In this document: piece after piece, positions 24,790 through 35,217 of the stretch | How the letters are laid out: each line of letters starts with the position of its first letter | Position numbering within the stretch: the first letter of the stretch is position 1 | Assembly: GCA_025331565.1 (NCBI GenBank) | Contig: JAFREQ010000120.1 | Coordinates: forward strand, 434,001-498,000 | Direction of reading: 5' to 3' | DNA: 64,000 bases | Source: Holacanthus passer | Taxonomy: Eukaryota; Chordata; Actinopteri; Pomacanthidae | The notes under the pieces: model-generated | What the model saw: only the letters and a program-made list of their open reading frames with translations | Database searches by the model: none | Told to the model about the DNA's origin: nothing | Made by a program: the position numbers and the translations under genes

Positions 24790-25260
24790 GCTGAATCAGG
24801 AGTCTGTGAAATCAGTTCTGTTTGCTCTCCATAATTCCTCCGCGCAAACAGAAAGGAAATATTTATTTATCGTCGCGTCTCCTTGCCTCCGAATGCTGGG
24901 ACAAACACTGTTAATTATATGCTTGGTTCGGAGAGCTCGCCTTGTTTCATTTAATCCAGTTATTTCTCTGCATGTAGAGACGACACGACTGCGTGGAGGA
25001 ACACCCTGAGATCTGGCTGCCGTATGTCTCTTTGTTCGCTGTTGGGTCATCATCCGACTTGCAAAGGGAAGCACTTCTTTCTGCTCTGTCGGCTCTTTCT
25101 GTATTTAAAACTTCAGCTTTAATTAGCCTGGGTGTGCCGCCCACATTCAGGCTCACATTAAACGCAGATAACTTCCATTACTCTCGGCAAAGGCACCTGT
25201 CCTACCGTAATAAATTTCGATTTTTTATTAACGTCATTATTTTCCCCCGTGCCATCAGTT
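24790..25260. promoter_or_regulatory. Candidate conserved regulatory block
   Basis: GC content and CpG are higher than in the surroundings, with no simple repeats. Motifs include CACTGTTAATTATATGC, TTCAGCTTTAATTAGCC, TTTTTTATTAACGTCATTATT and AAATATTTATTTATCG. Overlapping reading frames on both strands (up to 126 codons) reflect the lack of stops in a CG-richer stretch and not a gene that I can identify. Called on texture only. Confidence 0.3.
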
Positions 25261-25644
25261 TGTTACGATGCCCACAGCTCAGCAGGTTTCTGCTGGGCTG
25301 CCGCTTTGTGCCAAAAGATTTATTTGTTTTACCTTGTTGGATCAGTTGTTTCCGACAGCCTTGGCTGTGTTGAAGTGTTGAAGAGGTCGAGTCACAATAA
25401 GTACAGGTCATGTAGTGTTTCCATTCTCAATCATAGACTTATGTCTTTGATAAATTGAGCCACAGCAAAAGAAATTCATTCCTTCTATAATTCAGTCATG
25501 AATTTCTATGCAGCCCCACTCACCTAAATCATTTGTGACGGGGCAACAAAAAAAGTGATATTTTGTTAATGTTTTATTTTTTCCAACTTATCACCTACTT
25601 TTGTCTGTTAAACAGATAAAAATGTTATCATTGGTAAGTTAATC

Positions 25645-25862
25645 TAAGCCATTTTTCATCCAAAGCGATGTACATCTGTGAGTTACACTCACATATCGAT
25701 GGAACAGCCATTGCGAGCAATTTGGGATTCAGTATCTTGCCCAAGGACACTTTGACACATAGACTGCAGGGGCCAGGGATCGAGCCACTAACCTTCTGAC
25801 TGGTGGACAACTGCTGTACGACTGCTGTACGACTGCTGTAACTCCAGAGCTATAGCCGCCCC
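25645..25862 (-). repeat. Dispersed teleost repeat (TATCCAAAGCGAC / GGGATCGAACC type)
   Basis: The block order CATCCAAAGCGATGTACA, GCAATTTGGGATTCAGTATC, TTGCCCAAGGACACTTTGAC, GGGATCGAGCCACTAACCTTC is one I recognise as a frequent fish repeat. It ends in three direct copies of the 11-mer ACTGCTGTACG (about 25810-25840). Shorter relatives occur near 31.9, 47.0 and 49.6 kb. Confidence 0.65.
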
Positions 25863-25895
25863 ATCCCTTCATTTTGGCTAAAAATAGTTTAATTT

Positions 25896-25950
25896 GACAG
25901 ATAGGTAGATAGATGTACTTTATTTGTCCCAAACTGGGAAATTCCTTAAA
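25896..25950 (-). repeat. Retroposon 3' tail (GATA type) directly behind the tRNA-Gln gene
   Basis: On the minus strand this reads GGAATTTCCCAGTTTGGGAC, AAATAAAGTACATC, then TATCTACCTATCTGTC. It is the same TTTCCC...GGGACNAATAAAG plus GATA/TATC tail pattern as elsewhere in the window. It begins within about 10 nt of the tRNA 3' end and has the same orientation. Confidence 0.65.
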
Positions 25951-25951
25951 A
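25948..25951 (-). terminator. RNA polymerase III terminator of tRNA-Gln
   Basis: TTTT on the minus strand, three bases after the tRNA 3' end, is a minimal Pol III stop. Confidence 0.8.
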
Positions 25952-25954
25952 GTC

Positions 25955-26026
25955 AGGTTCCACCGAGATTTGAACTCGGATCGCTGGATTCAGAGTCCAG
26001 AGTGCTAACCATTACACCATGGAACC
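25955..26026 (-). tRNA. tRNA-Gln (anticodon CUG)
   Basis: This 72-nt gene on the minus strand decodes CAG as glutamine. It begins GGTTCCATGGTGTAATGG and ends GTTCAAATCTCGGTGGAACC plus a discriminator base. All four arms pair perfectly: the seven-base acceptor (GGTTCCA/TGGAACC), the D arm, the anticodon arm CTGGA-CTCTGAA-TCCAG with anticodon CTG, and the T arm CCGAG-TTCAAAT-CTCGG. The A box (TGTAATGGTTAGCAC) and B box (GAGTTCAAATC) for RNA polymerase III are intact. A TTTT terminator follows three bases after the gene (25948-25951). From memory it matches the standard vertebrate tRNA-Gln(CUG) sequence base for base. There is no intron. The adjacent retroposon tail raises the alternative of a very young retroposed chimera, but a functional gene is more likely. 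Confidence 0.96.
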
Positions 26027-26365
26027 TGTACTAATTTGAAGGCATTCAATACAAACAAACTGTAACTGTAGAATGCATCTTCTTTGTTTGTTCAAGAAAT
26101 GTCACACTCCCTGAAACAGTACAGATGCCATGACCAATGTGTTATGACTACAATTCTGGCCAGAGTGCACTACGGTAGGTCGTCATTGGAAAACACCAGT
26201 ATTACCTTACCTTACCCTTGAGCCAGGCATTCAACCCCCGGTTGCTCAGTGTGACAGCTCTGTGGCAGACAACAAGTGGCAAGCCTTGTAGTCGAAGTTA
26301 AAATTGAATTTCTTAGAATGCAGTTCTAACATTCTCGCTGTATCCGGGCTTCCTGATGGTTTGAT
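26027..26365. other. Spacer between tRNA-Gln and the tRNA-Glu-like SINE
   Basis: No gene seen. Contains TTACCTTACCTTACCC near 26203-26218, a short repetitive run. Confidence 0.6.
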
Positions 26366-26369
26366 TTTA

Positions 26370-26530
26370 AATTTAATTTGAATCCCTTTAGTAGTCCCAC
26401 AATGGGGAAATTTCCATTCAGGCTGCCACTACAAGGCACCAACACGCTCAGGAGTATGCCCTGGCCGGGAATCGAACCCCGGTCTCGGCAGTGAGAGCAC
26501 TGAATCCTAACCACTGGACCATCACACGGC
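26370..26530 (-). repeat. tRNA-Glu-headed SINE
   Basis: On the minus strand a tRNA-Glu-like head (26457-26528) is followed by a body of about 40 nt and then GGAAATTTCCCCATTGTGGG-ACTACTAAAGGGATTC. That tail is the retroposon motif seen at 5.1, 25.9, 30.6 and 41.7 kb. Head, body and LINE-type tail in this order are the standard architecture of a tRNA-derived SINE. Family assignment needs a repeat library. Confidence 0.6.
26457..26528 (-). pseudogene. Degenerate tRNA-Glu (CUC)-like sequence
   Basis: The segment TGGTCCAGTGGTTAGGATTC, then anticodon loop CTCTCAC and GGTTCGATTCCCGG, matches the tRNA-Glu layout with anticodon CTC, and both Pol III boxes are kept. The acceptor stem does not pair (CGTGTGA against CCAGGGC), the anticodon stem has an A-C mismatch and two G-U pairs, and the T stem has a G-G mismatch. 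It is not expected to make a working tRNA. It probably serves as the internal promoter of the SINE above. Confidence 0.8.
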
Positions 26531-26531
26531 G

Positions 26532-26563
26532 ATTATTTATTTATTTATTTATTTATTCATTTA
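26532..26563. repeat. (ATTT)n microsatellite
   Basis: About seven TTTA units next to the SINE head, perhaps at its insertion site. Confidence 0.9.
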
Positions 26564-27380
26564 TAGTTTTAGGAGTTTAAGACGCTGACCCTGTAATTAC
26601 AACATTTTACAACAATTACAACACATGTATTTGTATGTCATCCCTCATCTCGTTCCCCTGATTTCCTGTCAGGCACTCTGGTCTCTCTATAGCTAATAAA
26701 AAAGGCAAGAAAACAAAAATTATTGTGTTATTGTGAATGAATCTCTATGTGCCAATTGCAGTGCCATAGATAAGTGTCATTAACTTTCAAATCACAGTTT
26801 TTGAGACAAGACTTGCTGGGTAGGCCCAGGGGTGTCAATCAAGGCTTTATACAACATGATTGACAGGTGTCCAAGGCTATCACAGTCACGATGGGTGATT
26901 TCTGCTTTCTTCCTCTGCCTCACTGCCTAAACTAGGATTTTCTTGCCTCCGCAAAAAACTGATAAGATGCAGTTGCAAAAACAAACTTCAGACTACTTCA
27001 GGCCATAGTCAACCATGTTAAGGCAGATCTAGTTTATGTAATTTAAAGACACTTCTTCTTCTCTGGCCTAATGGGGATTTTGGGGGATTTCCCAGCATGC
27101 ACAAAGTCAAATCAGAGAAATATGTGTTGTTGACTGTATGAAGTTTAATCGCTCTTAATTGATTTGGAGGCTGTTTGGAGAGAAAGAAAACATGCTCAGT
27201 GAAAAATACTCAGTAAATCAATAACTGTGTGATTTCCCTGCCTCACTGCATAAAATGAGCACAATATACTCGATGTGTGAGAGGTTCAAATTGTTGCTGA
27301 TCAAAACCATTGATTCACGATTTCTTACCCTGTTTTGATGAGTGCATGAAACAAACACAGTCTCTTCTTTCTCTCCTCAG
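26564..27380. other. Noncoding stretch upstream of candidate exon B
   Basis: AT-rich, no gene. The last 20 bases form a strong polypyrimidine tract (TCTCTTCTTTCTCTCCTCAG). Confidence 0.6.
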
Positions 27381-27434
27381 CCAACAATTTTTGGGACCTT
27401 AACCAATGAGAGAGCACTCTTTGACAACACACTG
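27381..27434 (+). CDS. Candidate 54-nt exon B (unidentified gene)
   Basis: A strong acceptor (20-nt pyrimidine tract ending CTCAG at 27380) and a perfect donor (CTG then GTGAGT from 27435) bound exactly 54 nt, which is 18 complete codons in phase 0-0: PTIFGTLTNERALFDNTL. The peptide is compositionally normal for a folded protein (Phe, Leu, Asn, Glu, Asp mix) and contains no stop. This is the best exon candidate in the window. I cannot name the protein. Inclusion or skipping would keep the reading frame, so it could be a cassette exon. If real, it implies that the surrounding tens of kilobases are introns of a large gene on the plus strand. Confidence 0.45.
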
Positions 27435-27839
27435 GTGAGTCACCTCAATATGAACTTTTTTCACTTCATAATCACTCTCGACAAGTCAGAAAATTTGGGT
27501 TTCGCGGGTGTGAGGGTGAAGTGGGTTTTAATTGAAAAACAGCAAGTAATGAGAATTTTAATTAACCTAAAATTCCTCAGGATAAAAATTCCCAAAAGCA
27601 GCAACAGATGTCTGTATTACTGTGTGTGTGTTTTATTTTTTTCAGAGCTGAATTTACCCTCTAAATATGGTGGAATCTGAGTTTTTGTTCATATTAATAC
27701 ATTTTTTAAATAATGTCCTTTCCACCATTCAAGCATCTCCCTGCATGACAGATGGCAAAAATCTTGTCTCTTTGTTGATGATACCATGTTTTGATGGAAC
27801 ACAAAGACTTCCTCTGTCTCTCTGTTGTTGTAATGCAAA

Positions 27840-28150
27840 TTCCAATGGCAGACGCCACAGAAAGCCAATTAACCAGCAACAAAGGAAATTATTAAGCTGC
27901 CCGGTTGTTTGCTTGGCTAGATCTGTCGGAGGAGGGGAGTCTGTGGCGAGTCTGTGCCAACTGGCACATGACTTATTTAATTACTTAGCCCTGCGGCACT
28001 GAATGAATCCGGCAGATTTATAGATTCGTCCATTTCCCATTTATCAGAAAACAATAAAAGCGTCCCTTTATGCGCTGTCTCCAAAGCACTGTTGGGCCCC
28101 ATGACCATTAAGCAGGATCTCCCTGCTCTGTCTATAGGCCTCTGTCTAAG
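27840..28150. promoter_or_regulatory. Candidate conserved regulatory block
   Basis: Complex sequence with SOX-type AACAAAGG (27878-27885) next to AAATTATTAAG, a homeobox-like TTATTTAATTACTTAG (about 27972-27987) and AACAATAAAAG (about 28050). It lies about 0.4 kb downstream of candidate exon B and has no coding potential that I can identify. Called on texture alone. Confidence 0.3.
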
Positions 28151-29110
28151 TAATGGACTGCAGCAGGTGGGTGGGCGGTTCAGTGTTGATTCACAGGTAC
28201 AAAATGTATTGAAGAGCCTGATCATGAAAGACTGTTTAAACCCTTTGATAGTGTGAAGAGCCAAACCTGGTCCAAAGCCTGACTGGATTATTGATGTTTG
28301 GTGGCATTTGATGTGAATGTGTCCAAGTTTTTCAGCTGCTCTGAGGAACAAAGCCGGTCACTTTAGTCTTCATTAAGGTTTGGATGGTTAATGTGAGGAA
28401 AGAACCCGAAAACCTCTGTTGATAAAGATGTAGACTTATGTGTCTCAGTTTAAACCCATATGTGAGACTGATTACAGCCTGTAGTGAGACCTGCCTTGAT
28501 CTCACCCTCTGTATTTTATTTGGTAGGTAGGTGAAGAGTTGACATACAGCACAGATGGAAAATTCCCCAGATATTGACTTTAAAGGCCTCTGATGCCAAA
28601 TTTCCAATCTGCATATTGTTGATTCCTGTTTTAACCTGGGTGTCATTGTCATAATTTTGTTTGACCTTGACTGGAAACCAAATCTGAATTTTGGGATGAT
28701 TTTACAAGAGTCAAATGTCATTTATTTAAGAAGGAAAAATAATGTTGTTTTGTTTGTCTAATCTTTTGAAGTCCGGCCTTTTTTTGTGAAGAATATCCAG
28801 ATGGGCTTAAATTTATTAAGTGGAGTGACTTACAAAGAGGCTAAAAATCCCTGTCACTCATCACCCCACTCTGCATGTGTGCACCCATTGGGGGGGTCAC
28901 AAATCAGACTTTTTAGGGTTCATGGGCCAAAACTCTTGAGAACCATCACATTAGATCATGCCAGGCTTTAGCTGGTTTAAGGCTCACAGATAATCCACCA
29001 GGGTTCATTTCCCTTTTCATGAAGAACTGAGGTTAGGTGAAGTTTTGCTCTTCCTTTCCGACTGAAATCTCCTCTGAATTTTGCCTCGTCCTCCAAAGTG
29101 CGAAGACACA
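28151..29110. other. Noncoding stretch, nothing recognised
   Basis: Reading frames of up to about 129 codons on the minus strand have no domain, splice support or homologue that I know. Confidence 0.6.
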
Positions 29111-29114
29111 GGTG

Positions 29115-29345
29115 GAAAAGGGGGGGGCAGGCGCCGGCCGGGGATTATGCTAACATTATACATACTGAAGAATGGCGCTCTCAGTGGGACAGGCAGCCAG
29201 AGAAGACAGCCGCCATGATATCACCACAGACGGCTTAACTCTCATGCATCAGGAGGCTTTGTGGGATTAATCTCATAATAAAGCCAGAATTGTGCCTAAA
29301 TCCTAATTGATTTTTTTCACCCTTATGGACATTGTACTCATCATT
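29115..29345. promoter_or_regulatory. Candidate conserved regulatory block
   Basis: GC-rich start (GGCAGGCGCCGGCCGGGGATTA) followed by CCGCCATGATATCACCAC, TGTGGGATTAATCTCATAATAAAG and TCCTAATTGATTTTTTTC, all motif-rich and free of repeats. No gene. The GGATTA/TAATCC core fits OTX/PITX-type homeodomain factors. Inference only. Confidence 0.28.
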
Positions 29346-29975
29346 GTATAGTGGATAAATCCAACAGGCAGCTGCGACTTACTCTGATCATGAACCTCAA
29401 TCAATGAACTGAACACAGTTTTTTACATTTTGTAAAATAGAAGAAAAAGGTTTAATGTCAAGAGTTGCGTTTAGACTAAAAACACATGTAAACATCTCAT
29501 ATGGAGCCTGATGCAAATACTTGATGCTGCTGTAATTTAATGACAGATAATCGACTGCAGTCATTTGTTGACAGTTGTGTAGCTCTTTGATTTTAATTAA
29601 AGATGAATGAACGGATGAATAAAACAGCACCAAAAGTCTTATAAGGGATCAGGAGCCTTTGACCGTTAATAGGGATGGTTTTTAATGACAATGAAAGCAG
29701 GATGCCAACTGAGCAAGCAAATACTGTGAATTTTAATGAAGGTGGGGTTTTGGTAGGGGATTGAGTGTCTTCTCTTAAACCAGTTGTGCTACTTGAGCTG
29801 TGTTTACAGTCCTCTGCTAAGACTAAACAATTGAACTGACTTCTCAAGACTACTTCTGACAAACATTTACAACGTAAAATTCTCATCTCAAGTTCACAGA
29901 TCCACATTAATTAAATAGCTTGCTTTGTTTGACTAGTCGTCCAAAAGAGACACAAAACCAGGACAAGCAGAGGTT
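29346..29975. other. Noncoding stretch
   Basis: No gene or repeat that I recognise. Confidence 0.6.
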
Positions 29976-30560
29976 TGGCATTTAGGGAAATAAAGTTATT
30001 TACTTTCTTTCTGAGAGTTGGTTGAAAAGTTCTATACCACTCTCTGGTCTGTGCATAAAGTATGAAGGCAGAGCCGGGAGGTGATTAGCCTAGCTTAGCA
30101 TAAAGACTGAAAGTGTGGGTAAAACACAAGTTTGGGTTTGTGCAAAGTTCAAAATGTCTTTCAAACACCTCTAAAGCTCACTAATAAGTACATAAACAGA
30201 AATGGAAAAATGAAAATTTGTGGTCTTGAATGGAGTTTTGTGCTAGAACAGTTTCTTGTCAAACAGCTGGATGCAGTGAGTTTTATTATCTTATCACCAA
30301 TGAGAGGTCACCTTGAACCCAGCACTGACATTGACACTGGGCGAATGGATAAACTGTTGTTTGTCAAGAAATAATTACAGCCCATAACTTCCTCTAAAGT
30401 CACAAACTGTCATTTATGTTTCTTTATGTTAAGCTAATCACCTCCTGACTAAAGCCCCAAACTAAACATGCAGACATTTAAGCTCTTTCAATCATCTCAT
30501 CTAATTTGCAAAAAGAAAGCAAATAAGTGTATTTGCCATATTGGTGAACTATTGCTTCAG
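29976..30560. mobile_element. Fold-back teleost repeat, near-complete copy (about 585 bp)
   Basis: The left side (TTTAGGGAAATAAAG...CTTTCTTTCTGAGAGTTGG...ATACCACTCTCTGGTCTGTG) is mirrored by the right side (CATCTCATCTAATTTGC, AAAAAGAAAGCAAATAAGTG, TATTTGCCATATTGGTGAAC). The inner blocks AGGTGATTAGCCTAGCTTAG and AAGCTAATCACCTCCTGAC are also inverted copies. I recognise it as an abundant fish element without coding capacity. A one-arm fragment lies at 3120-3287. Confidence 0.7.
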
Positions 30561-30595
30561 ACAGGCAATTTTCTGTAGACTGTCAACCAATCAAC

Positions 30596-30632
30596 TAACT
30601 GTGGGATGAATAAAGGTTTATCTTATCTTAAT
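30596..30632 (+). repeat. Retroposon 3'-tail-like motif
   Basis: CTGTGGGATGAATAAAGG followed by TTTATCTTATCTTA: the TATCTT-type tail, starting about 35 bp after the fold-back element. Confidence 0.6.
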
Positions 30633-33600
30633 TCTTTCAGCCTTAATAGGAATGACTATTTATTGTGATTGCTTTCACTGGAAATCAGTCATTTATTTGA
30701 AATGGATTACATTGGCCAGATAGGATTCTGCATTTTGCTCATTTGACAACTGCATATTGAAAAATAATTGAATTTGGTACCTTTCAATTAGTCGGTCTGA
30801 TTGTGAGGCTGCCTTCCTGCATTAATACATTTACCTGTTCTCACTCATAGCTCATTTTAACATTTGGTCTTTTCACCCTTTGCTACTGTCACACAGCCAG
30901 AACATCCATTATGTAACTCTAAACCACTCTGAGGAAGGTATGATAAGTACATGGCACATGAACGATGTGTATTTAACTCCAAAATCCAGGGTGGTTGCAT
31001 AAGCCTGATATAAGGGCACTGGTTATGTAAACGTGTTTCTCAAAGAAATCACAAGCCCAGCCAAGTGTGTTCCTTCAGAGGCCTGATCTTCCTCCAACAT
31101 CAGCAACCCACTGCTGGGAACGTGGATGTTGGCCAAAACCACAGTGCTGCATTTTTCCTCCTCGTCCATTTGTGTCTGTTTAACAAAGCTGGCAGCAGGA
31201 ATCGGCCTAAGAGTGCTCACTTCAGTGCATTAAAGTACAGTAACAGTCAGCTAAATCGATGCACCCGAGATACTGGACCTCAACCTGCATCAACCTAGAA
31301 GTCATGGTTACAACATACAAACACGCCATGTGTTTACACGCGGCCTAATGAACCGGTAATGAGGTCAGTTTGTGGCTGATTCAAATGTCATGAGCTCATA
31401 TAAACACCTCAGTGAAGTTAGTGTAACTGAACTGAACCCAATCAGACTGAAAAGTCTCTTCATTTCCTTTAATCGAGGTAGATTTCATTCATGAATAGCC
31501 TATTTAACTAAACTGGCTTAAAAGGATCAAACCATTTTTGAATATTTGCAGGTTTTAGCTTCCACTTCAATATATTGTTACAGACCATTTTTGAATGCAT
31601 GCTTTTCCTACAATTCCCAGCACCTTTAAAGCTTAGGGACAGTGCAACATTAACTTCTTATCACCAATCACTATGGCCAACTTGTTGCAAACATGCATCA
31701 CAGACGTTTGACTCAGTCAGTTTTTCTGTTGGCAGCTTGTAGGAAGGTAGCTGTCTATAAAATACTTGTGAGGATGAAAACTTTTGACACACCATTGACA
31801 TTTTAGTCCCGGTGGACATGTAATCCTGTTAGACCCCTCAAGTGATAAGTGCCATTTAGAGGACAGATTATTCCACAGCATCGTAGAGTACCATGAGTAC
31901 TGACATTTCAACATGGGGTGGCCCTGGTGAGAATTAAACTCCTGACCGAGGCTGCGTTAGTGACAGGGCTCCACATGGCCCTGTTAAATTAATTATATTA
32001 ATGACAGATGTTCATAAATACAGTGTGATGTCATCTGGTTTGCTTGGAGTCCTCAGAGTTGCTCCATGGCACAAACATGTTATCGTCCACTTTGCTGGTG
32101 TTTCCTGATTAGACAGAAATACACCAGCTGACAGCAAGATAATCTGAACCAAACCAGAACTTGTCCAAAGTTAACACACTGGAGCATTAATCATTGATCA
32201 GTGTTCTTAATTAACCTAATTAGATGCCCCTGTAGTGGCTCTGGCCACCAGTATGACGCCATCCAGATGAAGAAGAATGACAATGAGGTGGAGAGTTATG
32301 TTGCTGATAATTATGGGGTTTATTCCTATGAATAAATGCAGATATGTTTTTTTTTAAAATCAACAGTCCATTAGACCCACTAGACCTTCACAGTCAGATG
32401 GCACTGGTTTGTTGCTTATTTGCAGTATTAAATCAGATAAAATTGTAGCTACTTTGCAGCATTTATCTGGAACAAACTTTAAAATCAACGTTAAAAACAA
32501 AGTTCTTCTTTAATGTCAACACTTTCATTCAAATGCTTTTAAATCCTCAATGTAAACTATAATTTTTTTTACTTCTTATGCTATTTTATGTTATGTTTAT
32601 GTCTGTCAGTTTTTCATGTCATCTCATTTATTGCATTGCTTTCGTGCCTCTGTATTTCCCTGTATATAGAGTATGTGCAGACAATTGCGTTCAACAGCAC
32701 CATATTTCAGCCCTCGTGTCAGGGCCATGATTAACAAACTGCTTCGCCACAATGCAAGAAGAATCAGGCTGATATGGTTCTACTTTCCGGCTTCAAGAAG
32801 CAATTCAAATCCAAGTAGCTAATCCTCGCAAGGCAAGCTGTGTGTTAAACATGTTACAATGTGACTCAGTTATAGGTTGTGGTTTAACCCTATCTATGAA
32901 AAATGCTATGAAATTGCATTGCCTACATACATAAACTCGTTTCTCTTGTTGGCAATCATGCTGTAAAAATAAGACAAATTTAACGACAAAATGTGTTTGT
33001 GACTGTGTAGAATGAATCATGGAAACATTTCCTGATCTGACACCAGCTGGACGACATCATTTGTCTGCGCCTCCTGAAACAAATCACCGCAGACATGTAA
33101 ATCCATTGTGTAATGTGACAACTTTATGGTTGTGCTTTGGTTAGGTTTTGGCACAACAACAACTCGGTTAGATTTAAGGAAATATGGTGGTTTGGATTAA
33201 AATGGCTTCCTTTTAAGATTACGAGACCTTTGTCATCATTGGTTACAATAATAGCCATTTGGTTAAAGCTGGGGAACGACAGTTGTCATGGTAAAAAGAA
33301 ATCAGTTGGAAACAGGAAAAGAGCAGCAAGTCCTCTGTTGTGCAGACTTTGTAGCATAATAAACATACGAGCCTCTAGAGGACTGACATTAATCACGTTG
33401 TTTTGGGACATTTTGCTGAAACGACTGATGCTGTCTTTTCTCTTTGGAGATCACTTTTGTTCTCCTGCCTCCTGCATGTCGTAAATGATGTATGTGTGCT
33501 TACATCAAAATGTTATCTAAATTATTCCTCTGGGGCTACAAACCTGAGCTCAGGCTTTATGAAAGATTCAACTTTTGTATCTCTTCTCTGACAATCTGCC

Positions 33601-33634
33601 ATCAGTTAAGCCAAGACCAACCACAGACCAGCTC

Positions 33635-33636
<2 letters not shown>
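30633..33636. other. Noncoding stretch with a small repeat fragment
   Basis: The only item I can point to is a diverged fragment at about 31918-31975 (GGCCCTGGTGAGAATTAAAC, TCCTGACC). It resembles the GGGATCGAACC end of the repeat at 25.7 kb. Otherwise AT-rich and without a gene. Confidence 0.55.

Positions 33637-33679
<43 letters not shown>
33637..33679. repeat. (GT)n microsatellite
   Basis: About 21 perfect GT units. Confidence 0.97.
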
Positions 33680-33680
<1 letters not shown>

Positions 33681-34111
33681 TCTCTGGTAACTTCAGACCG
33701 GACAGTGTCTCACACACATGCCTTCAGATGTTACATAACCTTGTCATGGCAGGCCGCTCGTCTCTTCACACGGACTTACACACATTGATGAAGTCTGAGC
33801 CACAGGGATGAAATTAGCTGGCTGGCTAGCAGTGGGAGGATCAGGTGGATGTGTTTGGATGTGTTTATGTTGAACGGTTAGCTACTTGCAAGCATGTCTC
33901 AGGGCCTGTTGGTCTTGTGATTATTAGTCATGGCCAGGACATTGGCCTCAAGCCCGGGTTGTACTCTTTTTTTAATGTGTGTGCGTGTGTGTGTGTGTGT
34001 TCCTGCTGTGCTCATTTAATACCTGGTATTCAATGACATGCTGTATTATCCTCCACATGCCTGTGATTTGAACTAAGGGAAGGAAGTGTCTGTCCTACAT
34101 TTAGACACAAC

Positions 34112-34155
<44 letters not shown>
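34112..34155. repeat. (CT)n(CA)n compound microsatellite
   Basis: Seven CT units pass directly into about 15 CA units. Confidence 0.96.
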
Positions 34156-34156
<1 letters not shown>

Positions 34157-35217
34157 TTCTGCTTTAAGTGCTGACTGTTGCTCTATAAAGGAATGATGAC
34201 CTGCTGATGCCAAAATAGTGTCAGCTCTTCCATGAAATGTCAGTTTGACCAGCTGAATGTGATTATGTCTCATTCCAAAGAGACTTTCATTATCACTATT
34301 ATCGTAATTTATTCCAGTTCGCTGACAACATTTTTTAACTATTACATAATAAGGACATATCTAAATGTGCGTCAGAATGTGTCAGTGTACTTCCTAAACA
34401 GCAAACACGAATATGATCTCTGAGTTGTTCACAGAACCTTCAATCCTCCAAGACAAATGTCCAACTTTTGAAACATATTTGTGCTGTTTGTATCTCAAAT
34501 TAATCCTTATTTCTCCTCTATCTCACTGTAGGTTTCTAGCAATAAACCAGGGACTGTAACTGTTCGTCACCAACGAACTTTACTTCATAATTTTGAGTGC
34601 ATGTTTGTGTGTTTCAAAAAAGGCAGGAAAACCTCAATCTCTCACAAATCTGCTGTCCAGTAAAGATGAGCTGAGTGATCTTCCTCCGGGAATATTTGCC
34701 TTGTGACTTGACGACCTGGTTGCTTTGATGAGAAGCTCGAGGTGGATGTTTTGGCATTGACACCTCGACAACAGTTCCCTCTACTTATTTCCTGGTTTGA
34801 AAAAGACCAAAGCAAAGCCTCTGACCCATGAGCTTTAGAGTTTTATCTTCAAACAAACATCTGCAGATGGCAAACTCTGATACCAGTGAAGGTCCACCCA
34901 AATACAAACACTTCAAGTTAAGAACGACGGACATCTTCCATCTCAACTATACGTTTTTATGGCCATAAATTTTGCCTGCAATATAATTGGACATTTGTAG
35001 ATTTCGAGAGGGTTCTAGGGCCACTAGAGTTGATGCAACTGTATAGCCTGAACTTAGTTTTACTTTAGTGCTTCATTTACTCTTCTTTCTTTTGTTGAAA
35101 CATCAACGTGTAAGCAGCGCTTATATTATTGAGAACATTTTCATAATGTAACTAACATGTTTCAGCTTGTGGCCTTCATCTGGGTCATCAGACAACTTTC
35201 TTTAGAACATTTAAATT
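34156..35217. other. Noncoding stretch, nothing recognised
   Basis: AT-rich with no gene. A short inverted repeat (CTCGAGGTG...CACCTCGA, about 34736-34769) is the only structure noticed. Confidence 0.6.

Noticed and set aside
31918..31975. tRNA-like B box on the minus strand
   Set aside because: No A box or cloverleaf can be drawn. It fits better as a fragment of the dispersed repeat at 25.7 kb.
33637..34155. CRISPR-like spaced repeats
   Set aside because: They are GT, CT and CA microsatellites in an animal genome, with no repeat-spacer regularity.
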